64,000 nucleotides of DNA from an uncultured Opitutia bacterium (GTDB lineage Bacteria; Verrucomicrobiota; Verrucomicrobiia; Opitutales; Opitutaceae). The notes under the pieces were generated by a model. It did not search any database. It had not been told where the DNA came from and saw only the letters and a program-made list of their open reading frames with translations. The translations under genes were made by a program, and so were the position numbers. Positions 33,800-42,697 of this stretch are shown in pieces; the first letter of the stretch is position 1, and each line of letters begins with the position of its first letter. The DNA lies in NCBI GenBank assembly GCA_903862955.1, contig CAIPAH010000021.1, positions 1 through 64,000 of the forward strand, in the 5' to 3' direction.

Positions 33800-35056
33800 G
33801 TGACCAACCTGCTCGTCTCGATCATCGTGAGCGCCTGCCTCGGCGCGCTGGTGGGATTGATCCGGCAATGGAGCGACCAAGCTTCGCCCAAGGGCAGCGG
33901 GGATTTTGGCGGCGTGCGCACCTACGCCTTCTGGGCCATGCTGGGCTGCCTCGGGGCTTTTCTTGGCGAGACCGCCGCTCCTGCCCTGCTCACTGCCACG
34001 TTTGTCCTGGTCGGCGGGCACCAAGTCGTCGCCATGGCCAAGATGCCCGCGCGCTACCGGCCCGGCGGCACCACGTTCGCGTCGGTCCTGCTGACCGTCC
34101 TCATCGGGGCGCTCGTGTTCTGGCAGCACCACCAGGCCGCCGTCGTCGTCGCGGCCACAACCATGGTGCTGCTCGGCCTCAAGCAGCCGCTGCACGCGTG
34201 GACCCGTCATTTCACGTCCGAGGATATCCGGGCGACGCTGCAGTTCGTGGCAATCACCGGCGTGATTTTGCCCCTCGTGCCAAATCGCAGCTTCGGCCCC
34301 TACGACGCGTTCAACCCCTACACGACCTGGCTGCTCGTCGTGTTGATCTCGGGCCTCGGCTTTCTCGGCTACCTCGCGATGCGGTCGCTCGGGGCCAGCG
34401 CGGGGCTGCTGGTCACCAGCCTGTTCGGCGGACTTGCCTCCAGCACGGCAACCACGCTCGCGTTCAGCCGGCGCAGCAAGGACGACCCGGCGTTCTCGCA
34501 ACACTACACCCTCGCCGTCGTCATCGCGTGCAGCGTGATGCTGGCCCGCGTCATCTTCGCGGTGGGCGTGCTGAATCTCGAACTCGCCGTGACCCTGATC
34601 GCGCCCTTCGCCATGATGGCGCTACCCGGCGTCGTCTACGGTGCGTGGCTGTGGTTCCGCCGCCAGCCCGGCACGGGCGAGGTCGCCACGCCGCAGATCG
34701 GCAACCCGCTCAACCTTAAAATCGCGATCAAGTTCGCCGTGCTTTACGCGCTGATTGGCCTGCTCGTCAAAGTCCTGACCAGCCAGCATCTCCTGCAATC
34801 CGGCCTGCTGCCGCTGAGCTTCATTTCCGGTCTCACCGACATGGACGCCATTTCCCTTTCCATGGCCGGGAGCCATTCGAGCGGGTCCGTGCCCCTCCGG
34901 CTCGCCGGCCAGGCCATCATCGTGGCCGCCGTGGCGAACTCCGTCGTCAAAGCCGGCATCGCCGTCTGCATCGGCTCGCCCACGCTGCGCCGCGAAGTCG
35001 CCATCGTCCTCGGCCTGACCGCCGCCGCCGGCATCGCGGCGTGCTGGTTTCTATGA
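33800..35056 (+). CDS. MgtC/SapB and DUF4010 domain membrane protein
   Basis: The 418-residue protein starts at a GTG just after the nested palindrome. The first 150 residues are MgtC/SapB-like (ACLGALVGLIRQW, GGVRTYAFWAMLG) and the remainder is DUF4010 (LKQPLHAWTRHFTSEDIRAT, LFGGLASSTATTLAFSRRSK, ISGLTDMDAISLSMA). About twelve membrane helices are expected. The function of the combined family is not established; transport or a role in envelope stress or magnesium homeostasis has been suggested for MgtC relatives. It overlaps the next gene by four bases. Confidence 0.82.
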   Translation: MTNLLVSIIVSACLGALVGLIRQWSDQASPKGSGDFGGVRTYAFWAMLGCLGAFLGETAAPALLTATFVLVGGHQVVAMAKMPARYRPGGTTFASVLLTVLIGALVFWQHHQAAVVVAATTMVLLGLKQPLHAWTRHFTSEDIRATLQFVAITGVILPLVPNRSFGPYDAFNPYTTWLLVVLISGLGFLGYLAMRSLGASAGLLVTSLFGGLASSTATTLAFSRRSKDDPAFSQHYTLAVVIACSVMLARVIFAVGVLNLELAVTLIAPFAMMALPGVVYGAWLWFRRQPGTGEVATPQIGNPLNLKIAIKFAVLYALIGLLVKVLTSQHLLQSGLLPLSFISGLTDMDAISLSMAGSHSSGSVPLRLAGQAIIVAAVANSVVKAGIAVCIGSPTLRREVAIVLGLTAAAGIAACWFL

Positions 35057-35991
35057 TCAGCGAGGAGTTCCTGGACAAAGGCCTGACCGCGCTCGGACGT
35101 TGCTGTCATGCGCCGTGGGACGCGCACTTTGCCGCCGCGGTGTTGGCCGGATTCTATTTTTCGTCGAACAACTGCTTATCGGCCGACACGGAGCGAAACC
35201 TGGAGGCGCAGCTACGACTCCTCATCCGAACCAAGCCCGCTCTCTTTGAGCCTTATGCCCGCAACGGCCGCGTCGCCGACGCTTTCGGCCCCGTGGTGGA
35301 AGCGCTGGAGACCAGCGTCGATAAACTCTCCGAACTGGGTCACAATTGTATCTTCAGCGCCTATGCGCTGCGCGCCCTGAAGGACCTCGACGCCTTTCGC
35401 CATGACGAGGCCATCCGCGATATCGCCACCGTCATCCGCACTTTCCACGACGGACCGGCCCGCTACTGGCTTCGCATCCGCAAAGGCCACGACCCGCGGA
35501 AATTTTCCATCCCGCACCGGACGATCTTCACCGATAACCTGCCCGCCCCCGCGATGGCCCGGACCATCCTCTCCGAGCTCCCCAAGTTTGAACACGTCTA
35601 CACCCAGATGGGGAGCAAGTCCCACATCGGCCACCTGCTGACCCAATCCCAAGCGCTCGTGACGCTTCAGGAACTCGGTTTTCCCGAACTGGCCAACCGT
35701 GGATCGTATTCATTGGAATGCCGCTTCCTCCTCCTGAAGGACAGCCAGCCGCACCAATCCTCGCCGCTCAGCTTCTACACTCCCGCCACTCGCAGCGCGC
35801 TGCTGCCGACGGAACCGGCATACTGGCTCCAGGATTTCACCCACTGCGAATGGGACGAGGGGCATGTCTTCAAATACACCTTCAGCTTCCACGAACTACT
35901 CAACCGCAGCGGTGACCCGGAACTCAACCAATGCGCGGCTGAAAAATTCCGCTACCTGATCTCGCCCAACGAGCGCTCGAAGTCGACGTGA
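35053..35991 (+). CDS. Hypothetical protein coupled to the DUF4010 membrane protein
   Basis: I do not recognise this 312-residue protein. It looks soluble and mainly helical in its first half, with several histidine-bearing segments (LGHNCIFSAYALRAL, GSKSHIGHLLTQSQALVTLQ, DFTHCEWDEGHVFKYTFSFH) that could bind metal or cofactor. The ATG at 35053 overlaps the upstream stop (ATGA), so it is translated with the membrane protein and may work with it. Confidence 0.6.
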   Translation: MISEEFLDKGLTALGRCCHAPWDAHFAAAVLAGFYFSSNNCLSADTERNLEAQLRLLIRTKPALFEPYARNGRVADAFGPVVEALETSVDKLSELGHNCIFSAYALRALKDLDAFRHDEAIRDIATVIRTFHDGPARYWLRIRKGHDPRKFSIPHRTIFTDNLPAPAMARTILSELPKFEHVYTQMGSKSHIGHLLTQSQALVTLQELGFPELANRGSYSLECRFLLLKDSQPHQSSPLSFYTPATRSALLPTEPAYWLQDFTHCEWDEGHVFKYTFSFHELLNRSGDPELNQCAAEKFRYLISPNERSKST

Positions 35992-36019
35992 CCGTGCCCG
36001 CCGTGGACCTCGGATTCAC

Positions 36020-37321
36020 TCAGCGCGTCAGTCGATAAATCAGCAGCGCCGCGCGCTTCACCAATTCCGGCGCGCGGGTGAGCTCGGACGTCTCGTGGAT
36101 CGTGTGCTCGCCTTTGCCACCCAAGCCGAGGCCGTCGAGGCCGGGCAGCGGGGGTGACACGAAGGCGATGTCACCGGCGCCGCGACCGCGCGGGTCGAAC
36201 GCGGTGATCGCGCCGTAACCGAGATCTCGACTGGCGCGGTCGAGCTGGGCCAGCAGTGCGTAGTTGGCCGGCGTCGGCGCCATGGCCGGATAGCCGTTGT
36301 CGTTGAATTTCAATTCCGCCGACGTGCGCGGCAGGTGCTTGGCGACGATCGCCTCCATCTTCGCGCGGGCCTCCGCCAGCTGCTCGTTGCTCAGGTAGCG
36401 CAGGTCGCCGTGCACCAGCACGCGCTGGGCAATGATGTTGGCCTTGCCCGTCACCGTGCCACCGGTGGCCGTCAGCTCCGCCGTCGTGCCGCCCACGATC
36501 AGCGCCGGGTTCATCGTGATGCCGTCCATCGTGTGCAGCTGGTCGTAGAAGCCGGAAAGAATCCGCGCTGTCTCGAACACCGCTCCGCTGCCCATCGCCG
36601 CGGAAAACATGCCCGAGGAGTGACCCGTGGCGCCTTGCACCTCGAGATCCCACGCCACAAAGCCGCGACGGGCCACCGTGCCGGTATTTTCAATCGCCCC
36701 CTCAAACGCCAGCGCCACGTCGCTGCGCCGGGCGGCGTCGAGCAAATCGCGGCGGGAAACCGCGAGGGGGCTGCCGGGCAATTCCTCGTCGCCGCTCATG
36801 ACGACGATGATCTGCGTGTCGGCCAGCAGCCCGGCCCGGTGCAGCGCCCGCAGCGCGTGGATCAGCACGACGTCGCCGCCCTTCATATCCGCGACGCCCG
36901 CGCCGGAAACCTGGTCGCCGTCGCGCTTGAAATTCGCCCCGGGAAAAACCGTGTCGAGGTGGCCGATCAGCAATACCCGTTTACCCATGGTGCCGCGATG
37001 CTCCGCCACGAGGTGACCCGCCCGCCCCGTCGCCACCGGCAACGGGACGAAACGACTGTCAAAGCCCAGCGCTGCGAGCTGGCCGCGGAAGAGTTCGCCG
37101 ACCTGCCGGACGCCCGCGAGGTTCTCGGTGGCGCTGTCAATCGCGACCGCCCGCCCGAGGTCGGCGGCAAAGTCCGCCTTCCCTGCCTCCACCGCCGCCA
37201 TCAGCCGCTGCTCCTCGGCTGTCAGCGCGGTGGCAGGCGCCGTTGAGCTGCCCGCCGCCGGCGAGACGGCGGCCAAAAAAATCAGCGCGAACAGGGCAAA
37301 AAAGGAACGGGCGAAGATCAT
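36020..37321 (-). CDS. Exported M20 family metallopeptidase
   Basis: The 433-residue protein has a signal peptide (about 1-24, FFALFALIFLAAVSPAAG) and the di-zinc M20 fold of the carboxypeptidase G2 type. Ligand motifs are LLIGHLDTVF, GVADMKGG and VVMSGDEELPGS, with a dimerisation domain beginning at WDLEVQGATGHSSGMF and a late KGEHTIHE histidine. It should cleave small peptides or N-acyl amino acids in the periplasm. It converges with the unknown gene at 35053. Confidence 0.88.
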   Translation of the reverse strand: MIFARSFFALFALIFLAAVSPAAGSSTAPATALTAEEQRLMAAVEAGKADFAADLGRAVAIDSATENLAGVRQVGELFRGQLAALGFDSRFVPLPVATGRAGHLVAEHRGTMGKRVLLIGHLDTVFPGANFKRDGDQVSGAGVADMKGGDVVLIHALRALHRAGLLADTQIIVVMSGDEELPGSPLAVSRRDLLDAARRSDVALAFEGAIENTGTVARRGFVAWDLEVQGATGHSSGMFSAAMGSGAVFETARILSGFYDQLHTMDGITMNPALIVGGTTAELTATGGTVTGKANIIAQRVLVHGDLRYLSNEQLAEARAKMEAIVAKHLPRTSAELKFNDNGYPAMAPTPANYALLAQLDRASRDLGYGAITAFDPRGRGAGDIAFVSPPLPGLDGLGLGGKGEHTIHETSELTRAPELVKRAALLIYRLTR

Positions 37322-37442
37322 GGCTGGGACAGCAGGCTGGCCGTTTCGTCCGTGCCGGTCGAGCTCGCCGTGTCCCTCGCCGGCCGGCCGGGGTCACCGG
37401 CGTTTTTCGCCTCGCCCGGATCCCGCTTGCCATCACGTCTTT

Positions 37443-37465
37443 TTACGTCATGTAATCTTACGTCA
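37443..37465 (+). promoter_or_regulatory. TTACGTCA direct repeats upstream of the ATPase gene
   Basis: TTACGTCA occurs at 37443-37450 and again at 37458-37465, 15 bases apart, with a related CACGTC just upstream. They sit about 20 bases before the ATPase start and could bind a regulator. This is a pattern only. Confidence 0.35.
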
Positions 37466-37485
37466 CGCTGCCGGACGTCGCCGCC

Positions 37486-38601
37486 ATGCCCACCCTGGTC
37501 AACCCCTTCTTCTTCGAGTCGCCCGCCGACCGCTGGGCCTTCACCGACCGGGAGGAGCTGCTGCCGCTCCTCCAGCACGCCATGGGCGAGCAGGGCCGGC
37601 GGATGCTGCTGTATGGCCGGCGGCGGATGGGCAAGACGTCGCTGATCCAGAACGCCGCGCGCAAGGCCAAGGCGGAGCTGCTTTACTCCGACCTGTCCAC
37701 CGCCAGCGACCTGACCGAGGCCGCGAACAAGCTGCTCCAGGCCGTGCCCGAGCCGGAGACGGGTTTGGCGGACAAGGCGGTCAAGCTCGTGCGGAAGCAC
37801 TTCCGGGCCATCGCGATGACGGGCGGCAAATGGAAGTTGTCCGCCGACCTGCGCCCCGCGTCCGCCGAGGCGAACCTCGAATCGGTGCTCAATTACATCG
37901 ACGACTATGCCGGCTTGATCGACCGGCCCGTGAGCGTGTGCTTCGACGAGTTCCAGGACATCCGCACGCTCGGCGGCGACAAGGCCGAGTGGAAGCTGCG
38001 CGGCATCATCCAGCCCCACCGCCGGGTGAACTATTTCTTTTCCGGCTCGGACCACCGCCTCCTGCCCTGGATGACCGAACCCCGCGCAGCGTTCTACAAG
38101 CAGGTCCAGCCGGTGGAGGTCGGCCCCATTCCCACCGAAAAGCTGGCGACGTGGATCAACGAGCGCTCCGAGCGCGGAGGGCTGACTCACGCGGATTTCG
38201 GCGCGGAAGTGGTGGCACTGGCCGGACCCTGCACGGGCGATGTTGTGCGGCTCGCGAAGACCGTCTTCGAACTCCGCGCGACCGGAAAAAAAGGCTCCGT
38301 CCGGGACGCCTTCGACGAGATCGCGCTGAAGGAACTGCACAACGAATTCGTCGGCCTGTGGCGCCCGTGCACCAGCGTGCAACGCGTCGTCCTGCGCGCG
38401 ATCGCCGCCGGCCGGCCGCCCCAGGCCGCGGACACGCTCCATGCCTTCGGCATCCGCAGCGCGTCCAGCGCGCAGACGGCCATCGTCTCGCTGACCGACA
38501 GCCAGCTGCTGACGCGCGTTCAGGACGCGCTCGTCTTCGACAACCCCTTCTTCTGCCGCTGGGTGGCGGCAAACGCGGTCGCGGGCGATGCCAAACCGTG
38601 A
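37486..38601 (+). CDS. AAA/STAND-type ATPase (ATPase_2-like)
   Basis: The 371-residue P-loop ATPase resembles the archaeal-type ATPase_2 (STAND) group. Walker A is YGRRRMGKTSLI near residues 44-55, and Walker B is VCFDEFQDI. Sensor-like FFSGSDHRLL and a C-terminal winged-helix-like region (SVQRVVLRAIAAGRPPQAAD) follow. These proteins are often solitary and accessory; roles in defence or regulation are suspected but not shown. It is divergent from the M20 peptidase gene and followed by a palindromic repeat. Confidence 0.8.
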   Translation: MPTLVNPFFFESPADRWAFTDREELLPLLQHAMGEQGRRMLLYGRRRMGKTSLIQNAARKAKAELLYSDLSTASDLTEAANKLLQAVPEPETGLADKAVKLVRKHFRAIAMTGGKWKLSADLRPASAEANLESVLNYIDDYAGLIDRPVSVCFDEFQDIRTLGGDKAEWKLRGIIQPHRRVNYFFSGSDHRLLPWMTEPRAAFYKQVQPVEVGPIPTEKLATWINERSERGGLTHADFGAEVVALAGPCTGDVVRLAKTVFELRATGKKGSVRDAFDEIALKELHNEFVGLWRPCTSVQRVVLRAIAAGRPPQAADTLHAFGIRSASSAQTAIVSLTDSQLLTRVQDALVFDNPFFCRWVAANAVAGDAKP

Positions 38602-38624
38602 AACCGGTGGACGCTCAACTCGGT

Positions 38625-38678
38625 GTAGGTCGGGCTTTACGCCCGATATCCGAGTATCGGGCGTGAAGCCCGACCTAC
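38625..38678. repeat. Palindrome, GTAGGTCGGGC family (copy 2)
   Basis: GTAGGTCGGGCTTTACGCCC at left is inverted as GGGCGTGAAGCCCGACCTAC at right. The arms are nearly identical to 1704-1764, with a shorter centre. It lies between the convergent ATPase and beta-propeller glycosidase genes. Confidence 0.8.
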
Positions 38679-38684
38679 AAATGT

Positions 38685-39638
38685 TCAAAAACCGAATTCC
38701 TTCAGGGCAGCTGCGTCCGCAACTTGCGTGATCGTCGGCTCCGCCACCGACCAATCCAGCACCCCGAGCAGCAAGCGGTAGTAGCGCAGGCCGAAATAGG
38801 CCACGAGCCAGCGCGGGCCGCGCCGGGCGATGACTTCCATCCCGGTGATATCCGCCCGCAGCGCCCGCGGGGCGACGTCGGGCCAGCGCAACGGGTTGTC
38901 CGACTCGACCACGCTCCACGCGTGGTGGCCGCCGAAGAAGAGCAGCCACCGGCCGTCGTCGCGCTTTTGGACGTTGCACGACTCGCACTGGTTCCAATCC
39001 GAGAACGCGTAGGCGATGCCCTCGTCTTTCCACGTCAGCAGGTCGCACGACGACGCCCGCGCCACGCAGCCGCGGCCGTCCTTCGTGACCGCCGTGTAAT
39101 ACATCTGCCACCCACCCTCGTGCGCGATGACGTGCGGGTCGCGACACGCGGCGCCGCCGCTCGTCGGGCAAAACGCCCAGCTGTATTCCTCCGGCCGGAT
39201 CACCGGCCGGTTGCCGACCCTCTGCCAGTGCTGCAGGTCGGTCGATGCCGCCACGCCGATCCGCTGCGTGTTGTCCGTCGCCACGCCGGTGTAGAACATC
39301 CAGTGCTGCCCGGCGTGGGAAACCACGAACGGCGCGAACACGTGACCGTGATCCCAGCCTTGCGGGTCGATGAAGAAGCAGGGCTCGTGCGTTTCCCACG
39401 TCACAAAATCACGCGTGGTCGCGTGGCCGAACCAGATTTCATTGCCCGGCAGGCAGCAGCTGACGCCTGGCGTGCCCGCGATGTGGTAGAGGTGCCAGGT
39501 GCCATCCACCTCGTGCAGGCAGAAATCCTTTAGATAAAATCCCAGCGGCGCGTAGCCAACCTTTAGCCAATCCTCCTGGTGCGCCCGCTGCCGCGCCACC
39601 GCGTCGAGGTAGCACTGGTAGTCAGGATTGGAGGACAT
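38685..39638 (-). CDS. Five-bladed beta-propeller glycosidase-like protein
   Basis: The 317-residue protein has the repeated blade pattern of GH43/GH32/GH117-type enzymes: YHIAGTPGVSCCLPGNEIWFGHATTRDFV is split over two blades, then GWDHGHVFAPFVV, GVAASTDLQHW, ACRDPHVIAHEGGWQMYYTA and LLFFGGHHAWSV. No signal peptide is seen. The family cannot be fixed by eye. It is on the same strand as the GH172 and GH127 genes upstream, so it probably acts on the same furanoside-containing glycan. Confidence 0.72.
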   Translation of the reverse strand: MSSNPDYQCYLDAVARQRAHQEDWLKVGYAPLGFYLKDFCLHEVDGTWHLYHIAGTPGVSCCLPGNEIWFGHATTRDFVTWETHEPCFFIDPQGWDHGHVFAPFVVSHAGQHWMFYTGVATDNTQRIGVAASTDLQHWQRVGNRPVIRPEEYSWAFCPTSGGAACRDPHVIAHEGGWQMYYTAVTKDGRGCVARASSCDLLTWKDEGIAYAFSDWNQCESCNVQKRDDGRWLLFFGGHHAWSVVESDNPLRWPDVAPRALRADITGMEVIARRGPRWLVAYFGLRYYRLLLGVLDWSVAEPTITQVADAAALKEFGF

Positions 39639-39647
39639 TTTTAAACC

Positions 39648-39797
39648 GCGAATGGACGCGAATGAACACGAAAGCCGATCCGTTTAGCCACAAAGAGGCG
39701 CAAGAATGCACAAAAACCAAAACGGGGTTCTTTGTGACTTTTTGTGCCTCTTTGTGGCCAACCTTGCAGAATTCGCGTTCATTCGCGCAATTCGCGG
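39648..39797. repeat. Modular palindrome, GCCACAAAGAGGC core (copy 2)
   Basis: The outer arms CGCGAATGGACGCGAATGAA and TTCATTCGCGCAATTCGCG enclose inner arms AGCCACAAAGAGGCGCAAGA and TTTTGTGCCTCTTTGTGGCC. The inner module is shared with 5013-5168 and 48210-48346. It separates the GH172 gene from the propeller gene. Confidence 0.75.
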
Positions 39798-39806
39798 GCA
39801 AACTCA

Positions 39807-40913
39807 TCACCGCTGCCAGCGCTCGTTGACCGTGGGGAATTTCGGGAAGGCCACGTGCGGCTCGCTCTGATACCAGAAGGCGGTCGAAGCGACGTCCTCC
39901 GTGAGCGGCTGGTAAATGTGGCCCGGCCACCAGCCGAGCGTCTGCACCGTCACCTTGAGGTCCTTGGCAAAGCCGATGCTGTCAAAAATGTGCCAGCGGT
40001 AGAGGCTGAAGTAGCGCGGGCCGTCCGCGCTGCCGGTGTGCGCCAGCGGCATGCCGTAGAACGGCGCGTTGAACGCCTGCTCAACCTGGTCCTTCTGCGG
40101 GTGCTTGAAGAAACCCCACGCGCCGCCGAAGTAATCCTCCGTGCCGTTGTCGCAGATCGTCGGGAATTCCTTGTCGCCATCGAGGTAGAACTTCACCTCA
40201 CCCTCGCCCCACCAGCCGCGCGACAGCGCCGTCCAGGCGAGATATGTGCCGACGTAGAGGCCCTTGCCTTTCACGCCATCGAGGATCGTGTGCTCGGGAT
40301 GTTCGCGCGTCGTCAGGCTGCGACGCCACTGCGCGTGGAAATACGCGGCACCGGCCGGGATCGGGTGCAGCTTGTAGAGCACCTTGAACGCGATGATCCG
40401 CACGTCCTTTTTGTCGTCGTTCGTCAGCGTGATGCGCGCGTGCTTGCGGAAGGGCATCTGCCAGTAGCAGCCGCAGCCGCGGTGCGGGGCGACGACCACC
40501 GGCATCGAAGTCACCTGGTGCGGCTGGGTATCGAAGCCCATCGCGAAAAAGTCCCCCAGCGGCGCCTCGACGGACGGCGTCTTCTCGTTGTCCCAATACA
40601 TCCGCAGCACGAGCGTGCGGAACTCCTCGGCGCTGGCCGTGATCCAAAACTGGTTGATGCACCCCGGGCCCTTGATGTCCGCGAGCGTGGCGGTCTCGCC
40701 GGCCTTGAGGCTGATGAACGGCCGGACCTTCCAGCCGCGGCCGAGGTGCTTCGCCGGGCCGCTGTGCGCGAGGAAAGGATCGTCGGGATTCGGGTCCCAC
40801 TTGGCGCCGCCGCCCTTTTCGCCGGTGGGATTCTCGGCGTTGATCATGCGGGTGACCGCGCCCCCTTGGAACGGGAGCTGCCCGAGGGGGTTCTGCATCA
40901 TCAGGGGCGTCAT
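39807..40913 (-). CDS. Glycoside hydrolase family 172 (DUF2961) protein
   Basis: The 368-residue protein has the GH172 start (NAENPTGEKGGGAKWDPNPD), the ADIKGPGCINQFWIT segment and the GEGEVKFYLDGDKEFPTICDNGTEDYFGG region (residues near 230) with its glutamates. GH172 enzymes form oligomers of jelly-roll pairs and act on alpha-D-arabino- or fructofuranosides. It lies six bases from the GH127 gene upstream and appears cytoplasmic. A role in releasing arabinose- or fructose-type furanosides is likely. Confidence 0.85.
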   Translation of the reverse strand: MTPLMMQNPLGQLPFQGGAVTRMINAENPTGEKGGGAKWDPNPDDPFLAHSGPAKHLGRGWKVRPFISLKAGETATLADIKGPGCINQFWITASAEEFRTLVLRMYWDNEKTPSVEAPLGDFFAMGFDTQPHQVTSMPVVVAPHRGCGCYWQMPFRKHARITLTNDDKKDVRIIAFKVLYKLHPIPAGAAYFHAQWRRSLTTREHPEHTILDGVKGKGLYVGTYLAWTALSRGWWGEGEVKFYLDGDKEFPTICDNGTEDYFGGAWGFFKHPQKDQVEQAFNAPFYGMPLAHTGSADGPRYFSLYRWHIFDSIGFAKDLKVTVQTLGWWPGHIYQPLTEDVASTAFWYQSEPHVAFPKFPTVNERWQR

Positions 40914-40919
40914 GGGAAA

Positions 40920-42611
40920 TCAGCGGGCAAAGACCGCCTGCAACTGCCGCGTGCGGGCCTTCGCTTCGGGCAGATAAGTTATCCCGTCGATCGGTGTGAG
41001 CAACACCTGCGTGCGCCGGCACTGGTAGCGCCCGCCGCCCAGGTGCGCGAGGTCCGCTGCCGCCGGCATCGCGATCGCGACATCCGTCTCCGCGCCCAGC
41101 AGCAGCGCGCCGTGCATGTAGTGCCGGCCCTGCGGGAAATCCGCCGGGTATTTCGCCGACTCGGCGACCAGCGCGATGGCGAACTCCACCGTGAGCACGT
41201 CGTCGACTGCGAGCGCCGTCTCCACGACGACAAAGCCATTTTCAACCTTCGTCGGCAGCGCCGTCGCGCTCTTTTTCACGGCGAACGACTTCGCGTCGAC
41301 GCCCGGCGGCACGAAGAACCGCAGCCGCCATGGCGCGCCCGCGGTGGCCTTCGTCACGGTATACGAAACCGAGCCAGTGTAAGGATATTCGCCCGCGGCA
41401 CGCAGGCCGAGTTCGCCCCCGGGCGCACGCACCGTCACGGCGCCCTCGAAGTAGAACGGGAACCACACATCGCGTGGCGCCGCCGGGTCGGTGAACGCGG
41501 CGTAACGCGCAGCGCAGCTCAGCCCCTCGGCGCCGCGCATCGAGCAGCACCACGGGGCCTCGAACCATTTGAACGCGTGCACGAACTGCTCGCCATTCGA
41601 GCCGGTGCAGAAGTCCGTGCCGAAACCGCCGTTGGGCCGCTGGTGGTGGCAGATGGCGTTGTGGTAGATCTTGTGCGCCTCGGTCACGTAGCTCGTCGCG
41701 CGCGTCAGTTGCCAGAGCTGCACACAGAGCATGAACGAGTCGATGATGGCACAGGTCTCGGTCCAGTCCGGCCGCCCGAACCAGTTGAAATTCGCATGAT
41801 GCTCGGTGCGCGCCTGGTCGAGGTAGATCTGGAAACGGTCCACCACGATTTTCAGGTATTCCGGCCGGGCATCGACCTCAAGATGCCAGCGCAGGATGCC
41901 GCGCAGCGCCGTGAGCGTGGCGTGCGTTTGCGCGCTCAACTTGAGGATATCGAGCTCCGCATAGCGCGCGATCATCGTTTCGATCAGCGCCCGCAACTCC
42001 GGCGTCGGATCGATCAGGTAAGCCTGCGTGAGCCCGTCGAGCGTGAAGAAGAGCGTACCGATGTCCGTCGACAGCCCGAGCCACACGCCGTCGTGGGCCA
42101 CGGTGAGACCGGAGACCGGCCCGCCCATGAGCTTGTCCATCAGATGATCGGGATACGCGCCGTAGAGCGGCCGCGTGGGCAGCATGAGATTCTTGATGAT
42201 CCCGCGGATCGCGGTGAGGGCGCGCGGATCCTTTTTCCAGAGGTAGTATTCGGACAACCCGCGCAGCATCGCATTGTGGCCGCCGACCTGGTTCTCGTCG
42301 GCGCGGCCCGTCGGATGGATGACCCCGATGTAGCCGCGCTCGTTGCACGCCTCCGGCCAGCGGCGCACGGTTTCCTCGGCCCGCGGCGCCTCGCGGTCGA
42401 GCGCCTGTGCATCGAGCGTCAGCCCCAGCAGCGTCCGACCCAGCCAGTCGCCGGGCGCCTCACGCGCGGTGAAGGCCGTGATGGCATATTCGAACGAGAA
42501 CTCCGCGTCGTGGAGCCGCCCGAAATTCAGCTCGAGGCGGCGGCGAAGATCTCCCGCCGGCAAGCTGTCAGCCAGCGCCGTCGGTTGCAGAAGGGATGAG
42601 GACAGGAGCAT
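40920..42611 (-). CDS. GH127-like beta-L-arabinofuranosidase
   Basis: The 563-residue protein is an (alpha/alpha)6 barrel followed by beta domains. The cysteine-glutamate zinc site that defines GH127 is visible: ETC near residues 285-287 (in DWTETCAIID) and the C-C pair near 355-356 (in WFEAPWCCSMRGAEG), one of which is the nucleophile in characterised members. There is no clear signal peptide. It is the first gene of the minus-strand set with GH172 and the propeller enzyme. Confidence 0.85.
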   Translation of the reverse strand: MLLSSSLLQPTALADSLPAGDLRRRLELNFGRLHDAEFSFEYAITAFTAREAPGDWLGRTLLGLTLDAQALDREAPRAEETVRRWPEACNERGYIGVIHPTGRADENQVGGHNAMLRGLSEYYLWKKDPRALTAIRGIIKNLMLPTRPLYGAYPDHLMDKLMGGPVSGLTVAHDGVWLGLSTDIGTLFFTLDGLTQAYLIDPTPELRALIETMIARYAELDILKLSAQTHATLTALRGILRWHLEVDARPEYLKIVVDRFQIYLDQARTEHHANFNWFGRPDWTETCAIIDSFMLCVQLWQLTRATSYVTEAHKIYHNAICHHQRPNGGFGTDFCTGSNGEQFVHAFKWFEAPWCCSMRGAEGLSCAARYAAFTDPAAPRDVWFPFYFEGAVTVRAPGGELGLRAAGEYPYTGSVSYTVTKATAGAPWRLRFFVPPGVDAKSFAVKKSATALPTKVENGFVVVETALAVDDVLTVEFAIALVAESAKYPADFPQGRHYMHGALLLGAETDVAIAMPAAADLAHLGGGRYQCRRTQVLLTPIDGITYLPEAKARTRQLQAVFAR

Positions 42612-42697
42612 AAGAGGTTACCCAAGGGCGGGTCCGGTCAAACAGCCCCAGCCGGGCGCAGCGCGCAAGCTCACAACGGGTGATATTTCAATCCGAG

